Position numbers and translations under genes: made by a program. A DNA stretch of 64,000 nucleotides. Source: Chroococcidiopsis sp. CCMEE 29 (lineage in GTDB: Bacteria; Cyanobacteriota; Cyanobacteriia; Cyanobacteriales; Chroococcidiopsidaceae). Below the pieces are notes generated by a model, which ran no database searches, was not told the origin of the DNA, and saw only the letters and a list, made by a program, of their open reading frames with translations. This document shows positions 8,095 through 17,333 of the stretch, one piece after another. Each line of letters opens with the position of its first letter. Position 1 is the first letter of the stretch. The stretch is from the NCBI RefSeq assembly GCF_023558375.1, contig NZ_CP083761.1, positions 1,663,001-1,727,000 on the forward strand. Direction: 5' to 3'.

Positions 8095-8970
8095 ATGGCT
8101 AATTTAAATTTGCGTCGCCCCCAAAATGTTAGCGGTGATTTTTATGTGGATAGTACCTGTATTGATTGTGATACCTGTCGCTGGATGACTCCAGAGGTAT
8201 TTCATCGGGCTGGGGGACTATCGGCGGTTTATCATCAACCAGAAACCGAGGCGGAACGGTTGCGATCGCTCCAAGCGCTATTAGCTTGCCCCACTGCTTC
8301 CATTGGCACGGTTGAGAAGCCACAGGATATTAAAGCAGCTCAGCTGAGTTTTCCCATTCCAGTAGCCGAAAATGTTTACCACTGCGGTTACCATGCAGAA
8401 AATTCCTACGGTGCTGCTAGCTATTTAATTCAGCGACCGGAAGGTAATGTGATGGTTGATTCTCCCCGCTGGACGTCACCGCTTGTGAAGCGGCTGGAGG
8501 AGATGGGTGGGATTCGTTATTTGTACCTGACTCACAGAGATGATGTTGCGGATCATCAAAAGTACAGCGAGCATTTTGGATGCGATCGCATTCTCCACGC
8601 GGATGAAATTAGTTTTGAGACTCGTGATGTGGAAATTCAACTAACTGGGTTGCAACCATTTCAACTTGCTCCTGAGCTGTTAATTATTCCAGTCCCTGGT
8701 CATACTAAAGGACACACAGTTTTGCTCTACAGCAATAAGTTTCTGTTCACAGGCGATCACCTTGCTTGGTCTAGCCGCAGCAATCAGTTAGCGGGTTTCC
8801 CTGGTGCATGTTGGTATTCCTGGCCAGAAGTGATCGAGTCAATGCGCCGCCTGGTTAACTACTCATTTGAGTGGGTGTTACCAGGTCACGGTCGTCGTTA
8901 CCATACTGATGCAGAGACGATGCGCCAGAAACTTTTGCAAGGTATCGCTTGGATGGAACAAGTGAGTTGA
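8095..8970 (+). CDS. Ferredoxin-domain/metallo-beta-lactamase fusion hydrolase
   Basis: A 291-residue protein in two parts. Residues 1-75 form a short ferredoxin-like domain with C22-x2-C25-x2-C28 and C65-P, a complete set for one [4Fe-4S] cluster. Residues about 85-290 are a metallo-beta-lactamase fold: TH147RDDVADH154 (variant of the H-x-H-x-D-H metal motif), PGHTKGH around 204, FTGDH and a final PGHG. A loss of the middle histidine of HxHxDH (H-R-D here) is notable. Known relatives are annotated only as MBL-fold hydrolases. The ATG is preceded by AAAGAGG. The substrate is unknown. Confidence 0.85.
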   Translation: MANLNLRRPQNVSGDFYVDSTCIDCDTCRWMTPEVFHRAGGLSAVYHQPETEAERLRSLQALLACPTASIGTVEKPQDIKAAQLSFPIPVAENVYHCGYHAENSYGAASYLIQRPEGNVMVDSPRWTSPLVKRLEEMGGIRYLYLTHRDDVADHQKYSEHFGCDRILHADEISFETRDVEIQLTGLQPFQLAPELLIIPVPGHTKGHTVLLYSNKFLFTGDHLAWSSRSNQLAGFPGACWYSWPEVIESMRRLVNYSFEWVLPGHGRRYHTDAETMRQKLLQGIAWMEQVS

Positions 8971-8992
8971 CACTCCCACCGAATGCATGAGT

Positions 8993-10012
8993 CTAACAAA
9001 ATGGCGGGTCTATGCCCGCAACCATGCAGTGTTTGGCCAAAGCGATCAGCGCCGCTTCAGTCGGTGGTTACACAATCGCGGCATCAATGTACAACGGCTT
9101 TAGAGTTGTTTGATTGCAGCCGCGCTAATCGATTGGGGTGCTTCAGGCATTACCTTGATTGAAGATAGCTCCATGCTTTGGGATGAGTATTGTCTAATTC
9201 GATTGTCCATCCAATAGCGGGGACGTGCAGTGCCGCTTGTGTGGCAGGTGATTCGACATGGCAGTAGTAGGGTGCGCTGTCTTCGTTTACCAAGCGATGT
9301 TGAAACGGGCATCTCGACTCATCCCAAAGGGCGTTTCAGTCTGTTTGCTTGCCGAGCGAGGCTTTGGCGATCCTCAACTAATGCGCTATTGGCGTGACGA
9401 TTTACACTGGCATTTTCGGATTCCGCTCAAGAGCAATAGCTGGATTTATCGAGTGGGCAAAGGTGGGAAACAACTCAATCAGTATCACCTGGCATTAGGT
9501 GAGGTGCTGCTATTGCACTGTGTAACCTTGACTAAAACTCCTGCCCTCAATGGACTTGATCTGGCTGTGGCTCGCGACTCCCTTACTCAGCAGATGTGGA
9601 TGGTTGTTTCAGCTCAACCCACAACGCTACAAACTTTTCGGGAATATGGCGAGCGGTTCCAAATTGAGGAACAACTGCTCGACTGCTCGACCAAAAGTCT
9701 AATTGCTTTCAACTAGAACGCTGCGAAATTCTTTGTGCTCCTGCTCTGTCTCGGCTCTGCTTTGTGATGGCGGTTGCTACACTCGTTTTGACACTACAAG
9801 GACAGCAGGTAGTTGCCACCCGGAAACGTTGCTAGCTGGATGCTCACTGGCAACGCGGCAACATTTACCTGAGAATTGCTTGGAATTGCCTTAAGGCACT
9901 ATTCCATCAAGGATGGCGATTATTCCCGACTCTTGCCTTGAACGGGGATGCCGAGGCCGATCCTGCATTTGCTTCAACAAAGCAAACGCAAAAACAGTTG
10001 CAGCGCGAGTTC
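8993..10012 (+). pseudogene. IS4-family transposase, degenerate
   Basis: Three pieces in frames 2, 0 and 2 together cover most of an IS4-type DDE transposase. The first (8993-9280) reads IDWGASGITLIEDSSMLWDE and is cut by two stops. The second (about 9285-9700) holds LLAERGFGDPQLMRYW, the DDE-region RGF block, and QIEEQLLD with the catalytic-region glutamate. The third (9707-10012) reads FQLERCEILCAP, LTLQGQQVVATRKR and a WRLFPTL tail, with one stop. No terminal inverted repeats were found. It is inactive. Confidence 0.8.
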
Positions 10013-10256
10013 ACTGTTAAATCTTACAGTTTTGCTTCTTTTTTGTCACTCAACCAGGGATAGAAGCACTAAAAATTACTAGGAGTCAGCACCACGTGCA
10101 AGATTGGATAAGCTGAGATATCAATCCCGTCTACAACTGAGAAAGTGCCAGTCAACTGTAAAGTCCTGTTGCAAACCTGTTAAAAAGATTTAGAAATTGT
10201 TTACAACACAGACAGAGCCCTAACCTAAAGATTAAGAGAAGCTTGAGGTAAATGTA

Positions 10257-10568
10257 ATGGATAAGATCCAAAAATATCGCTTTGTCTGTACCTTGACCTT
10301 TGGCGATATCTACGGTCAAATTATCGTTTGGCTAATTACAATCGCTGTGAGTTTGGCTTCTGCTATGGCAATGATGGGTGCCAGACGTCCGTATTATGCC
10401 TTGGCCACCGTTGGACTGATTATATTACTATCGCTGCCCTTCTTGCTGTTTGCTTTTGTGACTACGTTGTTCAACCATATTGAAGTGTCTGCGGTAGAGG
10501 CGGGGACAAAAACCGAACCTATTCCTGGTAATGTATCCGAACAACAACCAGTACAAGCAACCAGCTGA
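10257..10568 (+). CDS. Small membrane protein, conserved hypothetical
   Basis: A 103-residue protein with two to three hydrophobic helices (about 20-43 and 46-70) and a hydrophilic C-terminal tail rich in E, P and Q. A purine-rich GAGGTAAATGTA leader precedes the ATG. No enzymatic motif is visible. A clear terminator-like hairpin follows at 10647, so it is probably monocistronic rather than joined to the downstream flavoprotein gene. Confidence 0.65.
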   Translation: MDKIQKYRFVCTLTFGDIYGQIIVWLITIAVSLASAMAMMGARRPYYALATVGLIILLSLPFLLFAFVTTLFNHIEVSAVEAGTKTEPIPGNVSEQQPVQATS

Positions 10569-10572
10569 ATGA

Positions 10573-10593
10573 GGGATTAGGGATTAGGGGTTA
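10573..10593 (+). repeat. Heptamer tandem repeat (GGGATTA)
   Basis: Three tandem heptamers, GGGATTA twice and GGGGTTA once, lie just after the stop of the small membrane protein gene. They belong to the short tandem repeats common in spacers of larger cyanobacterial genomes. Confidence 0.7.
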
Positions 10594-10646
10594 GGGAAAA
10601 ACTACTAGCCAATTCCTGTTTTAATTTATAGCCCTGGATTCTAAAG

Positions 10647-10674
10647 AACTTCCCTGTCTAGTGGCGGGGAAGTT
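10647..10674 (+). terminator. Rho-independent terminator candidate
   Basis: The stem AACTTCCC / GGGAAGTT closes a 12-base loop and continues into a T run (GTTTTTATG). It sits between the small membrane protein gene and the flavoprotein gene. Confidence 0.6.
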
Positions 10675-10726
10675 TTTATGTGAGCCACGATAGATACAGG
10701 ATAGATTTTAAATATTAAGCTAAATC

Positions 10727-12454
10727 ATGTTAGAACACGACATTATCATTGTTGGCGGTGGATTGGCTGGGTGCCGTGCGGCGGTAGAAATTGCCCGAAT
10801 CGATCCCAGTTTAGATGTAGCTTTGGTTGCTAAAACCCACCCGATTCGGTCCCACTCAGTTGCTGCCCAGGGCGGGATTGCAGCAACACTGAAAAATGTG
10901 GATTCCACTGATAGCTGGGAAGCTCATGCCTTTGATACAGTCAAAGGTTCCGACTACTTGGCAGACCAAGACGCGGTAGAAATTCTCGCCCGCGAAGCTC
11001 CAGATGTGGTAATTGATCTGGAACATATGGGAGTGCTGTTTTCCCGCTTATCGGATGGTCGCATTGCCCAACGCGCTTTTGGAGGACATTCGCACAACCG
11101 CACTTGCTATGCGGCAGATAAGACGGGTCATGCGATTCTGCACGAATTAGTCAACAATCTGCGGCGGTATGGCGTTTGCATTTACGAAGAATGGTATGTA
11201 ATGCGCCTGATTTTAGAAGAGGGTCAGGCGAAGGGCGTGGTGATGTACCGCATTTTGGATGGGCAGCTAGAGGTGGTAAGAGCAAAGGCAGTGATGTTTG
11301 CCACAGGCGGCTATGGTCGGGTTTACAATACTACCTCGAATGACTATGCCTCAACTGGGGACGGTTTGGCAATGGCAGCGATCGCTGGTGTGCCGTTAGA
11401 GGATATGGAGTTTGTCCAGTTTCATCCCACTGGTTTGTATCCTGTAGGAGTGCTGATTTCCGAAGCAGTGCGGGGCGAGGGGGCATACCTAATCAACAGT
11501 GAAGGGGAGCGGTTTATGGCAAACTACGCTCCTAGTCGGATGGAGTTGGCTCCCCGCGATATTACTTCCCGAGCGATCGCCCGGGAAATTCGTGCCGGTC
11601 GCGGTATTCATCCTGATGGCAGGGCGGGTGGTCCTTTTGTTTATCTCGACCTACGGCACATGGGGCAGGAAAAAATTATGAGCCGCATTCCCTTCTGCTG
11701 GGAAGAAGCGCATCGCCTACTGGGCATTGATGCAGTGCATCAGCCCATGCCAGTGCGACCGACCGTTCACTATTCAATGGGTGGAATACCAGTAAATACC
11801 AATGGTCAGGTACGCAGTGGGGCTGATAGTCTGATTGATGGCTTCTTTGCCGCTGGAGAATCAGCCTGTGTCTCGGTGCATGGAGCGAATCGATTAGGCA
11901 GTAATTCCCTACTAGAGTGTGTGGTTTATGGGCGTCGGACTGGTGCTTCTATAGCAGAATTTGTCCAAAAACGCAAGTTGCCGAGCCTAGATGAGCAATA
12001 CTACCTGACCGAAGCTCAGCAACAAATTCAAGCACTACTAGAGCAGCCAGGGCAATATCGTATTGGTCAAATCCGTAATGCTTTCCAAGATTGCATGACT
12101 CAGTACTGCGGTGTATTCCGTACTGAAGAATTAATGCGTGAAGGCTTGCAACAGCTGCAACAGTTGCAACAGCAATCCTCTCTAATTTATTTAGACGATA
12201 AAGGTAGTTGCTGGAATACGGAAATTGTCGAAGCGCTGGAACTGCGGAGCTTGATGATTGTGGCACAGCTAATTCTAACGTCAGCCCTGAGTCGGCAAGA
12301 AAGTCGTGGCGCTCATTCCCGCGAGGATTACCCTGAGCGAGATGATACCAACTTTCTGAAGCACACAATGGCTTACTATTCACCGGCTGGGATTGACCTC
12401 CAGTATCGACCCGTAACCATTACTTTGTTTGAGCCGAAAGAACGCAAATATTAA
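10727..12454 (+). CDS. sdhA: Succinate dehydrogenase/fumarate reductase flavoprotein subunit
   Basis: A 575-residue FAD-binding subunit that oxidises succinate, feeding electrons towards the plastoquinone pool with an iron-sulphur subunit. The N-terminal IIIVGGGLAGCRAAVE is the ADP-binding fold. RSH43SVAAQGG carries the histidine that holds FAD covalently in the family. HNRTCYAADKTGHAIL, VQFHPTGLYP, RAGRGIHPDG and HGANRLGSNSLLE are conserved substrate and FAD regions. The size matches the family. The iron-sulphur partner is not adjacent, which is usual in cyanobacteria. Start and stop are unambiguous. Confidence 0.92.
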   Translation: MLEHDIIIVGGGLAGCRAAVEIARIDPSLDVALVAKTHPIRSHSVAAQGGIAATLKNVDSTDSWEAHAFDTVKGSDYLADQDAVEILAREAPDVVIDLEHMGVLFSRLSDGRIAQRAFGGHSHNRTCYAADKTGHAILHELVNNLRRYGVCIYEEWYVMRLILEEGQAKGVVMYRILDGQLEVVRAKAVMFATGGYGRVYNTTSNDYASTGDGLAMAAIAGVPLEDMEFVQFHPTGLYPVGVLISEAVRGEGAYLINSEGERFMANYAPSRMELAPRDITSRAIAREIRAGRGIHPDGRAGGPFVYLDLRHMGQEKIMSRIPFCWEEAHRLLGIDAVHQPMPVRPTVHYSMGGIPVNTNGQVRSGADSLIDGFFAAGESACVSVHGANRLGSNSLLECVVYGRRTGASIAEFVQKRKLPSLDEQYYLTEAQQQIQALLEQPGQYRIGQIRNAFQDCMTQYCGVFRTEELMREGLQQLQQLQQQSSLIYLDDKGSCWNTEIVEALELRSLMIVAQLILTSALSRQESRGAHSREDYPERDDTNFLKHTMAYYSPAGIDLQYRPVTITLFEPKERKY

Positions 12455-12653
12455 CACCAAGTGGCAGGCTGTCATCATAATTAGAGAGGCTACCATTGCT
12501 GCAATCACCCTGAGTGCGATCGCCTGCAGTCATAGAGTTGGGATTTAAGTCTGAGGATAGGGTATTCCTCACAATAGATAAGTCTAAGCTGAGGGTGTTC
12601 AGTCCTCAGAATCAAAGGACGGAAAAGCCAAGACTCCAGGAGACGTGTAAGAG

Positions 12654-13064
12654 ATGTCGCAACAACAAAAAACTGGTAAACCAACCGATCAAAAGCCAGA
12701 TGAGTGGCAGCAAGATTTGAATCCCGACCCAATGGCTGGTCAAAATTACGGTATAAAGGGGTCGCACTCAGAAAAAGATAATCTGAATGCTTATGAAATT
12801 AAGGAGCTTCATCGTCAACTCGAAGGCTATACGGACGACGAACTCAAGCAGATCACCGTGCTGCCTAGCGGAAGTCGTCTGGAACAGGGCGCGAAGTACA
12901 TTGACCTTATGGACCCGGAACGCAAAGAGTTTACTGCCATGGGTAATATGGAAGCTGGTCCTAACAACTGGTACGTACCGAAGGCTGAAGTTGGCTATCA
13001 GCTTTGGAATCGCTTGACTGGGGTGCAGAACCCAGAACGGACGGGAGAGGGCAACGAATCTTAG
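12654..13064 (+). CDS. Conserved hypothetical hydrophilic protein, 136 aa
   Basis: A hydrophilic, Q/D/E-rich protein without membrane segments. The first 50 residues look disordered (MSQQQKTGKPTDQKPDEW). The middle, YEIKELHRQL, YTDDELKQITVLPSGSRLEQG and YIDL, is the compact part. An AGGAGA ribosome-binding site lies 10 bases before the ATG, supporting expression. I do not recognise a function. Confidence 0.7.
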   Translation: MSQQQKTGKPTDQKPDEWQQDLNPDPMAGQNYGIKGSHSEKDNLNAYEIKELHRQLEGYTDDELKQITVLPSGSRLEQGAKYIDLMDPERKEFTAMGNMEAGPNNWYVPKAEVGYQLWNRLTGVQNPERTGEGNES

Positions 13065-13186
13065 ACGCTTCTAGGTTGGAACGTTTTACCGCTATCAAAA
13101 GAATCACTTTGAAAGGAACTACATACAGATACTGTCAGAATCCGGAACTTCCGGCAGGCATCTGCTAGTTACTGTGCGATCGCAAT

Positions 13187-13618
13187 CTAAATGTCAAGGA
13201 TCGCCATAGCTGTCCAACCCTCATCTGTTTTTTCCAATTGGAACCGGTGTAAAGTAACCGCTTTCACATCTACTCGCTGTTGGTGCCTTTGGGGGTCGAG
13301 CTTTTCTCCCTGAGCTACTGCACTTAGCTGTCGTTTGCCATTTTTCTGCTCGATTTGCACCTGCTGCACTCGCAACAGCAACTGTTCACTGTCTTTGTAG
13401 TAGATCAGTTCTTGCAAAAAATTGAACAGCAACAGGTCCAATTCGTCATTCTCCAAGCTGAAGGTGCGCGTTTCCTTTAGTTTGATTGCTTCTAGATTGT
13501 CAATCATGGCGTTGAGTGTGGCATCACCAGCTGCCACAAACAGCTCCCCCAGATCTTTTCCCCAAGCGCGAAAGGCAATATCGGCGATCGCAATATCTTC
13601 CAAAAACTCGTAGGACAT
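13187..13618 (-). CDS. Archease family protein
   Basis: The chosen start MSYEFLEDIAIADIAFRAWG matches the archease N-terminus with its metal-site acidic residues. An upstream start at 13633 would add five residues and overlap the preceding gene. The protein is about 143 residues, the usual length. Archeases act as cofactors of RtcB-type RNA ligases; RtcB itself is not in this window. It follows the CobW-type gene with a 4-base gap, so the two are almost certainly co-transcribed. The conserved C-terminal VDVKAVTLHRF and final acidic DI are present. Confidence 0.85.
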   Translation of the reverse strand: MSYEFLEDIAIADIAFRAWGKDLGELFVAAGDATLNAMIDNLEAIKLKETRTFSLENDELDLLLFNFLQELIYYKDSEQLLLRVQQVQIEQKNGKRQLSAVAQGEKLDPQRHQQRVDVKAVTLHRFQLEKTDEGWTAMAILDI

Positions 13619-13622
13619 AAGG

Positions 13623-14507
13623 CTACTGCTCACATGAGCTTAATCGTTCAAGAATATCTTCTTTCCGTTCACTTAACTGTTTGCCAATAAAAACTAGCTG
13701 GGTTGCTTCCTGTTCAAATTGCTCAAGCTCCCAACGCCCAGCCACGAAATTAAATAAATAGGTTCCTTCAGGAAATTGGACAAAACCTTTCGCCCGGTAA
13801 ATCTCTGTCCCCAAACTGTCAGCAAGCCCCTCAAAACACTGGCGATTGAAAGTAGCAGGCTTTTTGTAGCTGAACGATTCAAATTGGGGCTGGTGAACGT
13901 GATCCGGGGGCTGTTGCACCCGTTCCCGAACAATTCCAAACAGCAAGTCTGTATCTACCCGGCACCGCTTAGTACGAAGAATCGAGGCGACTTCATTAAA
14001 GGAGCGCAGTTTCTCTTCTATTGCTGTTAAATCGCTTTCTGAAACCAAATCAACTTTGTTCAAGATGATGGCATCTGCAGCTTCAATTTGCATCCGGGTT
14101 GTATGACCCGTATATGGGTATTTCACCATTGCATCTGCATCGATCACCGTAACGACTCCATCTAGTCTCACGCTGGGTAAGCTCTCTTGAACATCGAAGA
14201 CAAGGGCATCAGGCTCTGCAACTCCTGTTGTCTCCACCACAATAATGTCTGGGTCAACTGTATCAATGATTTCATTTACAGCTGCTTCAAACTCGCCCAA
14301 GAGAGAACAGCAGACGCAGCCTCCTCCAAGGTCTGCCATTTGGACATTTTTTCCAGCGAGAACTTTACTATCAATTGCAATTTCGCCAAATTCGTTCATT
14401 AAAATGGCAATTTTTCTGGGAACTGTGGCGAGGATGTGACGCAGCAGCGTTGTCTTTCCACTTCCTAGCGGTCCCGTAACAACTGTAAGCGGTGTGCGTA
14501 CCTGCAT
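13623..14507 (-). CDS. CobW/G3E family GTPase (metal chaperone)
   Basis: A 294-residue G3E GTPase. The P-loop GPLGSGKTT occupies residues 12-20, the metal-binding CVCC motif C64-x-C66-C67 follows the switch region, and NKVD gives guanine specificity. EVVETTGVAEP-type sequence is the family Walker B region. Such proteins deliver zinc or related metals to client enzymes. The client is unknown. A Zur-box-like sequence lies just upstream (14521-14535), in line with zinc control, though weak. The archease gene follows directly. Confidence 0.88.
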   Translation of the reverse strand: MQVRTPLTVVTGPLGSGKTTLLRHILATVPRKIAILMNEFGEIAIDSKVLAGKNVQMADLGGGCVCCSLLGEFEAAVNEIIDTVDPDIIVVETTGVAEPDALVFDVQESLPSVRLDGVVTVIDADAMVKYPYTGHTTRMQIEAADAIILNKVDLVSESDLTAIEEKLRSFNEVASILRTKRCRVDTDLLFGIVRERVQQPPDHVHQPQFESFSYKKPATFNRQCFEGLADSLGTEIYRAKGFVQFPEGTYLFNFVAGRWELEQFEQEATQLVFIGKQLSERKEDILERLSSCEQ

Positions 14508-14520
14508 AACTAATTATTTT

Positions 14521-14535
14521 GTGTTATAATTCTCA
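14521..14535 (-). promoter_or_regulatory. Possible Zur-like operator
   Basis: Read on the minus strand the site is TGAGAATTATAACAC, 14 bases upstream of the CobW-type start. It matches the left half of the cyanobacterial Zur consensus TGANAATNATTNTCA, but the right half is poor. Treat it as a weak candidate. Confidence 0.25.
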
Positions 14536-14583
14536 GGTCTTACCAAAGGCAGTTATTAACCCATCAAGAAGACTTCTCTCTCC

Positions 14584-15072
14584 TCACTGCTGGGGTAGGA
14601 AACCAACGGCACCGGGATTTAGTTGAATGATAAGCCAAGTAAGATAAGTACCAACTGGTCCCCAAAGAAGATAAGGTAGCAGCAACCATGCAGCTGCTTG
14701 AGAAATTGGCAGCACTAAAACCGCCAAAATATAAACGAGTAGCGTTGCTGTACCACCGACAATCAGTCCACCAAACAAACTCCGTAGTTCCACAACCACA
14801 GGACTATAGAGAGCAGTGAACAGCGCGATCGCCCCATACAAAATCATCAATAGCCAAACGCGATCGCGGCGGCGCGCCTTCTCCCAAACCAAAATTGCCG
14901 AGATAGTGGCACATACCCAAATCACTAACCAGATCACTGGAATCAAAAACTCAAAGGTCAGCCAATTAGGGCGCGATAAATTTTGAAACCAGGGATCTTG
15001 TAGCGAAGTGAGTAAGCTACCACCAAAAAAGATAGCTGCCGAGATGGCAGTAATGATCCACCTAGCTTTCAT
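14584..15072 (-). CDS. TspO/MBR family tryptophan-rich sensory protein
   Basis: A 162-residue membrane protein with five hydrophobic segments, the family plan. Tryptophan-rich blocks include RPNWLTF in loop 1, WLVIWV in helix 2 and the hallmark PYLLWGPVGTYLTW in helix 5. TspO proteins bind tetrapyrroles and respond to light, oxygen or stress. The tetrapyrrole link is family knowledge and not shown here. A TAACCTT/AAGGTTA inverted repeat lies about 35 bases upstream of the start and may be an operator. Confidence 0.85.
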   Translation of the reverse strand: MKARWIITAISAAIFFGGSLLTSLQDPWFQNLSRPNWLTFEFLIPVIWLVIWVCATISAILVWEKARRRDRVWLLMILYGAIALFTALYSPVVVELRSLFGGLIVGGTATLLVYILAVLVLPISQAAAWLLLPYLLWGPVGTYLTWLIIQLNPGAVGFLPQQ

Positions 15073-15349
15073 GGTGCGTTCCCTTAGTAGTGCGACCTCG
15101 CTCTAAATTAACCTTACAAGAAAACTAAGGTTAGGGATTGAGAATGCCGAAGTAAAGCGATGCAAATAACAGATCAATAGTTAATAGAATTAAGGCAATG
15201 CCCAAACACCCCCTGTTTATCTGCCAATCCTGCCACCGTTCCTCCGCAGAACAACAGAACGACCCGACCGCCTGCTAATGGCATTCGTCTACAAACTGAC
15301 TTATCTATTCACCAACCTGCCAACTGATGAAACCACTGCTGCTCTACAT

Positions 15350-15883
15350 CTAGTGTTTAATGATGTCAATGGCTGTATTCAGCCAATCAATATAAGTTTT
15401 TTCTCTTCGTATTACCAACTCTAGTACAAGCCGTTGCATGATCTGCTCGCGACTAGCAGACTGATCGCTGAGGGCTGTTAGCTCAAGTTTTTTACACTCA
15501 GCCAGCTTTTCGTGCCGTGCTGCTAGCTGCTGTTCTAGCAGATGAATGATTGCTTCATTCCGTAACTGTGAGGCGAAATACATTTGAACAAGCAAAGGAT
15601 CTCGTACGGTTGGTAAAGGCTGAGAACATTGAAGCCACCGAATGAGTTCAGATGCACCTGATTCAGTCACACTGTAGATCTTGCGATTGGGGCGATCGTG
15701 CTGAATCTCAACCCTACAAGTAACCCAACCCTCCTCAACCAGTTTATCGAGGGTTCTGTAGATCTGTGCCTGATCTGCAGGCCACAAGTGAGCAATGCAT
15801 TGATCGAAGCAGCTTGTCTTGAGGGCGTACCCCGTCATCTCTTCTTGCTGAAGGAGCCCCAGGATTGCGTGCGTTAGCGACAT
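15350..15883 (-). CDS. PadR-family transcriptional regulator
   Basis: A 177-residue protein with the PadR winged helix in residues 1-80: MSLTHAILGLLQQEEMTGYA, then QIYRTLDKLVEEGWV and the wing DRPNRKIYSVTESG. Residues about 90-170 form the coiled dimerisation arm usual in this family. The ligand is unknown. Upstream lies a near-palindrome at 15951-15966 that could be the autoregulatory operator. No transporter or detoxification target is adjacent, so its regulon cannot be named. Confidence 0.88.
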   Translation of the reverse strand: MSLTHAILGLLQQEEMTGYALKTSCFDQCIAHLWPADQAQIYRTLDKLVEEGWVTCRVEIQHDRPNRKIYSVTESGASELIRWLQCSQPLPTVRDPLLVQMYFASQLRNEAIIHLLEQQLAARHEKLAECKKLELTALSDQSASREQIMQRLVLELVIRREKTYIDWLNTAIDIIKH

Positions 15884-15950
15884 AGACGGTTTGCCGAAGA
15901 TGGAAGTAGTAAAATCCTATCTGTTAGTTCTTATATACTCAAATGCTATC

Positions 15951-15966
15951 ATACGACTAGTCATAT
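15951..15966. promoter_or_regulatory. Candidate PadR operator palindrome
   Basis: ATACGACTAGTCATAT reads as a palindrome with one mismatched pair around the core GACTAGTC. It lies about 70 bases upstream of the PadR start in an AT-rich stretch. PadR regulators commonly bind such dyads at their own promoters. Confidence 0.4.
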
Positions 15967-16162
15967 ATATGAACTATCCATTAAAATGATTTTGAGTATG
16001 TGTGCTCCAAGAAAGAACATAAAAACTTGGTCTTGGGCTGAACAAGTTACCAGCTTTTCATTTAAGTTTTATGATCTGAGCTAGACAGACTTTCACGCCC
16101 TGCAAATGCTGATTGAGAATTCAAGCGACTAGAAGACTATCGTACCGGGAGGATAGGTTCCA

Positions 16163-16576
16163 TTGACTTCTAACACACTTCTACAACGAATAAGTCAACA
16201 TCAACATCTGTATAATTTGCGAAACAAACTGCTTCGCCTTCACCAAGTGTTGCTTGACACAGAACGCATTGCTTACGAACAGGTGCGTGGACGATTATCG
16301 AGCGGAGAACTCCTTCAACTCGTTATCGATCATGAGCAATTTGCTTGGCTGCATCGCATCTCTAAGCTGGTTGTGCAAATTGACGAAATGCTCCAAGCAG
16401 ATGAACCAGTATCGCTAGACGATATCCAAGATCTGATTGCCTATGCTCGCACGTTGCTTACGCCGTCAGAAGTAGGCAATGAGTTTGCAAGAAGATACTA
16501 CAATGCTCTCCAGCGTGAACCTGGCGTTGTGTTGGCACACGCAGAAGTATCAAGGATTCTTGCGTCCGATAAATAA
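16163..16576 (+). CDS. Conserved hypothetical helical protein, 137 aa
   Basis: A leucine-rich, mostly helical soluble protein with no signal peptide. It starts at TTG after a good GGGAGGATAGG ribosome-binding site, which decides the start. Visible blocks are LRLHQVLLDTERIAYE, LLQLVIDHEQFAWLHRISKLV and DIQDLIAYARTLLTPSE. I do not recognise a characterised family. It is convergent with the response regulator gene, and a strong hairpin separates them. Confidence 0.7.
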   Translation: MTSNTLLQRISQHQHLYNLRNKLLRLHQVLLDTERIAYEQVRGRLSSGELLQLVIDHEQFAWLHRISKLVVQIDEMLQADEPVSLDDIQDLIAYARTLLTPSEVGNEFARRYYNALQREPGVVLAHAEVSRILASDK

Positions 16577-16593
16577 AGCGAAGTGAAGGATAC

Positions 16594-16618
16594 GCACCGT
16601 GAGTTAACCTCGCGGTGC
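16594..16618. terminator. Hairpin between convergent genes
   Basis: The arms GCACCGTGAG and CTCGCGGTGC pair over ten bases, one of them G-U, around a five-base loop. No strong T run follows on the plus strand; on the minus strand the following bases are T-rich. It may end transcription from the response regulator gene. Confidence 0.45.
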
Positions 16619-16641
16619 ACCTCCATTGCTACAAAAATACT

Positions 16642-17328
16642 TTAGTTAGTCTCGCCAAAACGATAACCTTTACCGTAGACAGTATGAACTAGAGGCGTTT
16701 CACCAGTTGCCTCAATCTTACGACGTAGCAAACGAATTAGGGCTGCCAGGACGTTGCTACTAGGTTGCTCTCCATCTTTCCAGAGATATTGATGAATCTG
16801 CGCGTGGGTCAATAGTTGACCGGTGTGACGCATGAAATACTCCAATAGCTGACTTTCTTTTTCCGATAACTCAATTGTCCGTCCTTGGCGATAGGCTAGT
16901 TGATTTTCGTAATCCAATTCCAGATCTGCTACCTGAAGCCGTTGGATTACCGCAGCACTGGCATCGGCAGCTGAGCGACGCAAAAGGGCGCGGACTCTTG
17001 CTAGTAACTCTCGTAACTCAAAAGGTTTGACTAAATAGTCGTCAGCACCAGCATCTAAACCTTGCACCCGGTCATCCACAGTGTCTTTTGCCGTTAGGAA
17101 GAGGACAGGTGTAGTTTGCCCTTGCGATCGCAACTGCTGACAAATCTCTAATCCCGTTTTACCAGGGAGCATCCAATCCAGAATTAACAAGTCATAACTT
17201 CTTTGTGCTGCCCGCTGGCTCCCGACGCTTCCATCGTAAGCTACATCAACGCTATAACCCTCACGAGTTAGCACTCGGCTTAAGGGATCGGTCAGTTCAA
17301 CTTCATCGTCAACCAGGAGTATCCGCAT
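16642..17328 (-). CDS. OmpR-family two-component response regulator
   Basis: The start MRILLVDDE at 17328 gives 228 residues; an open frame continues upstream only through tandem-repeat DNA. The receiver domain has the acidic pocket DDE at 7-9, phospho-acceptor D51 in [10 protein letters not shown] in FLTAKD and K in DYLVKPFE. The winged-helix output domain ends [13 protein letters not shown]. The closest resemblance is to RppA/ManR-type cyanobacterial regulators, not close enough to name it. No histidine kinase gene is adjacent. It is divergent from hisG with only 67 bases between them. Confidence 0.88.
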   Translation of the reverse strand: MRILLVDDEVELTDPLSRVLTREGYSVDVAYDGSVGSQRAAQRSYDLLILDWMLPGKTGLEICQQLRSQGQTTPVLFLTAKDTVDDRVQGLDAGADDYLVKPFELRELLARVRALLRRSAADASAAVIQRLQVADLELDYENQLAYRQGRTIELSEKESQLLEYFMRHTGQLLTHAQIHQYLWKDGEQPSSNVLAALIRLLRRKIEATGETPLVHTVYGKGYRFGETN

Positions 17329-17333
17329 AAAGC

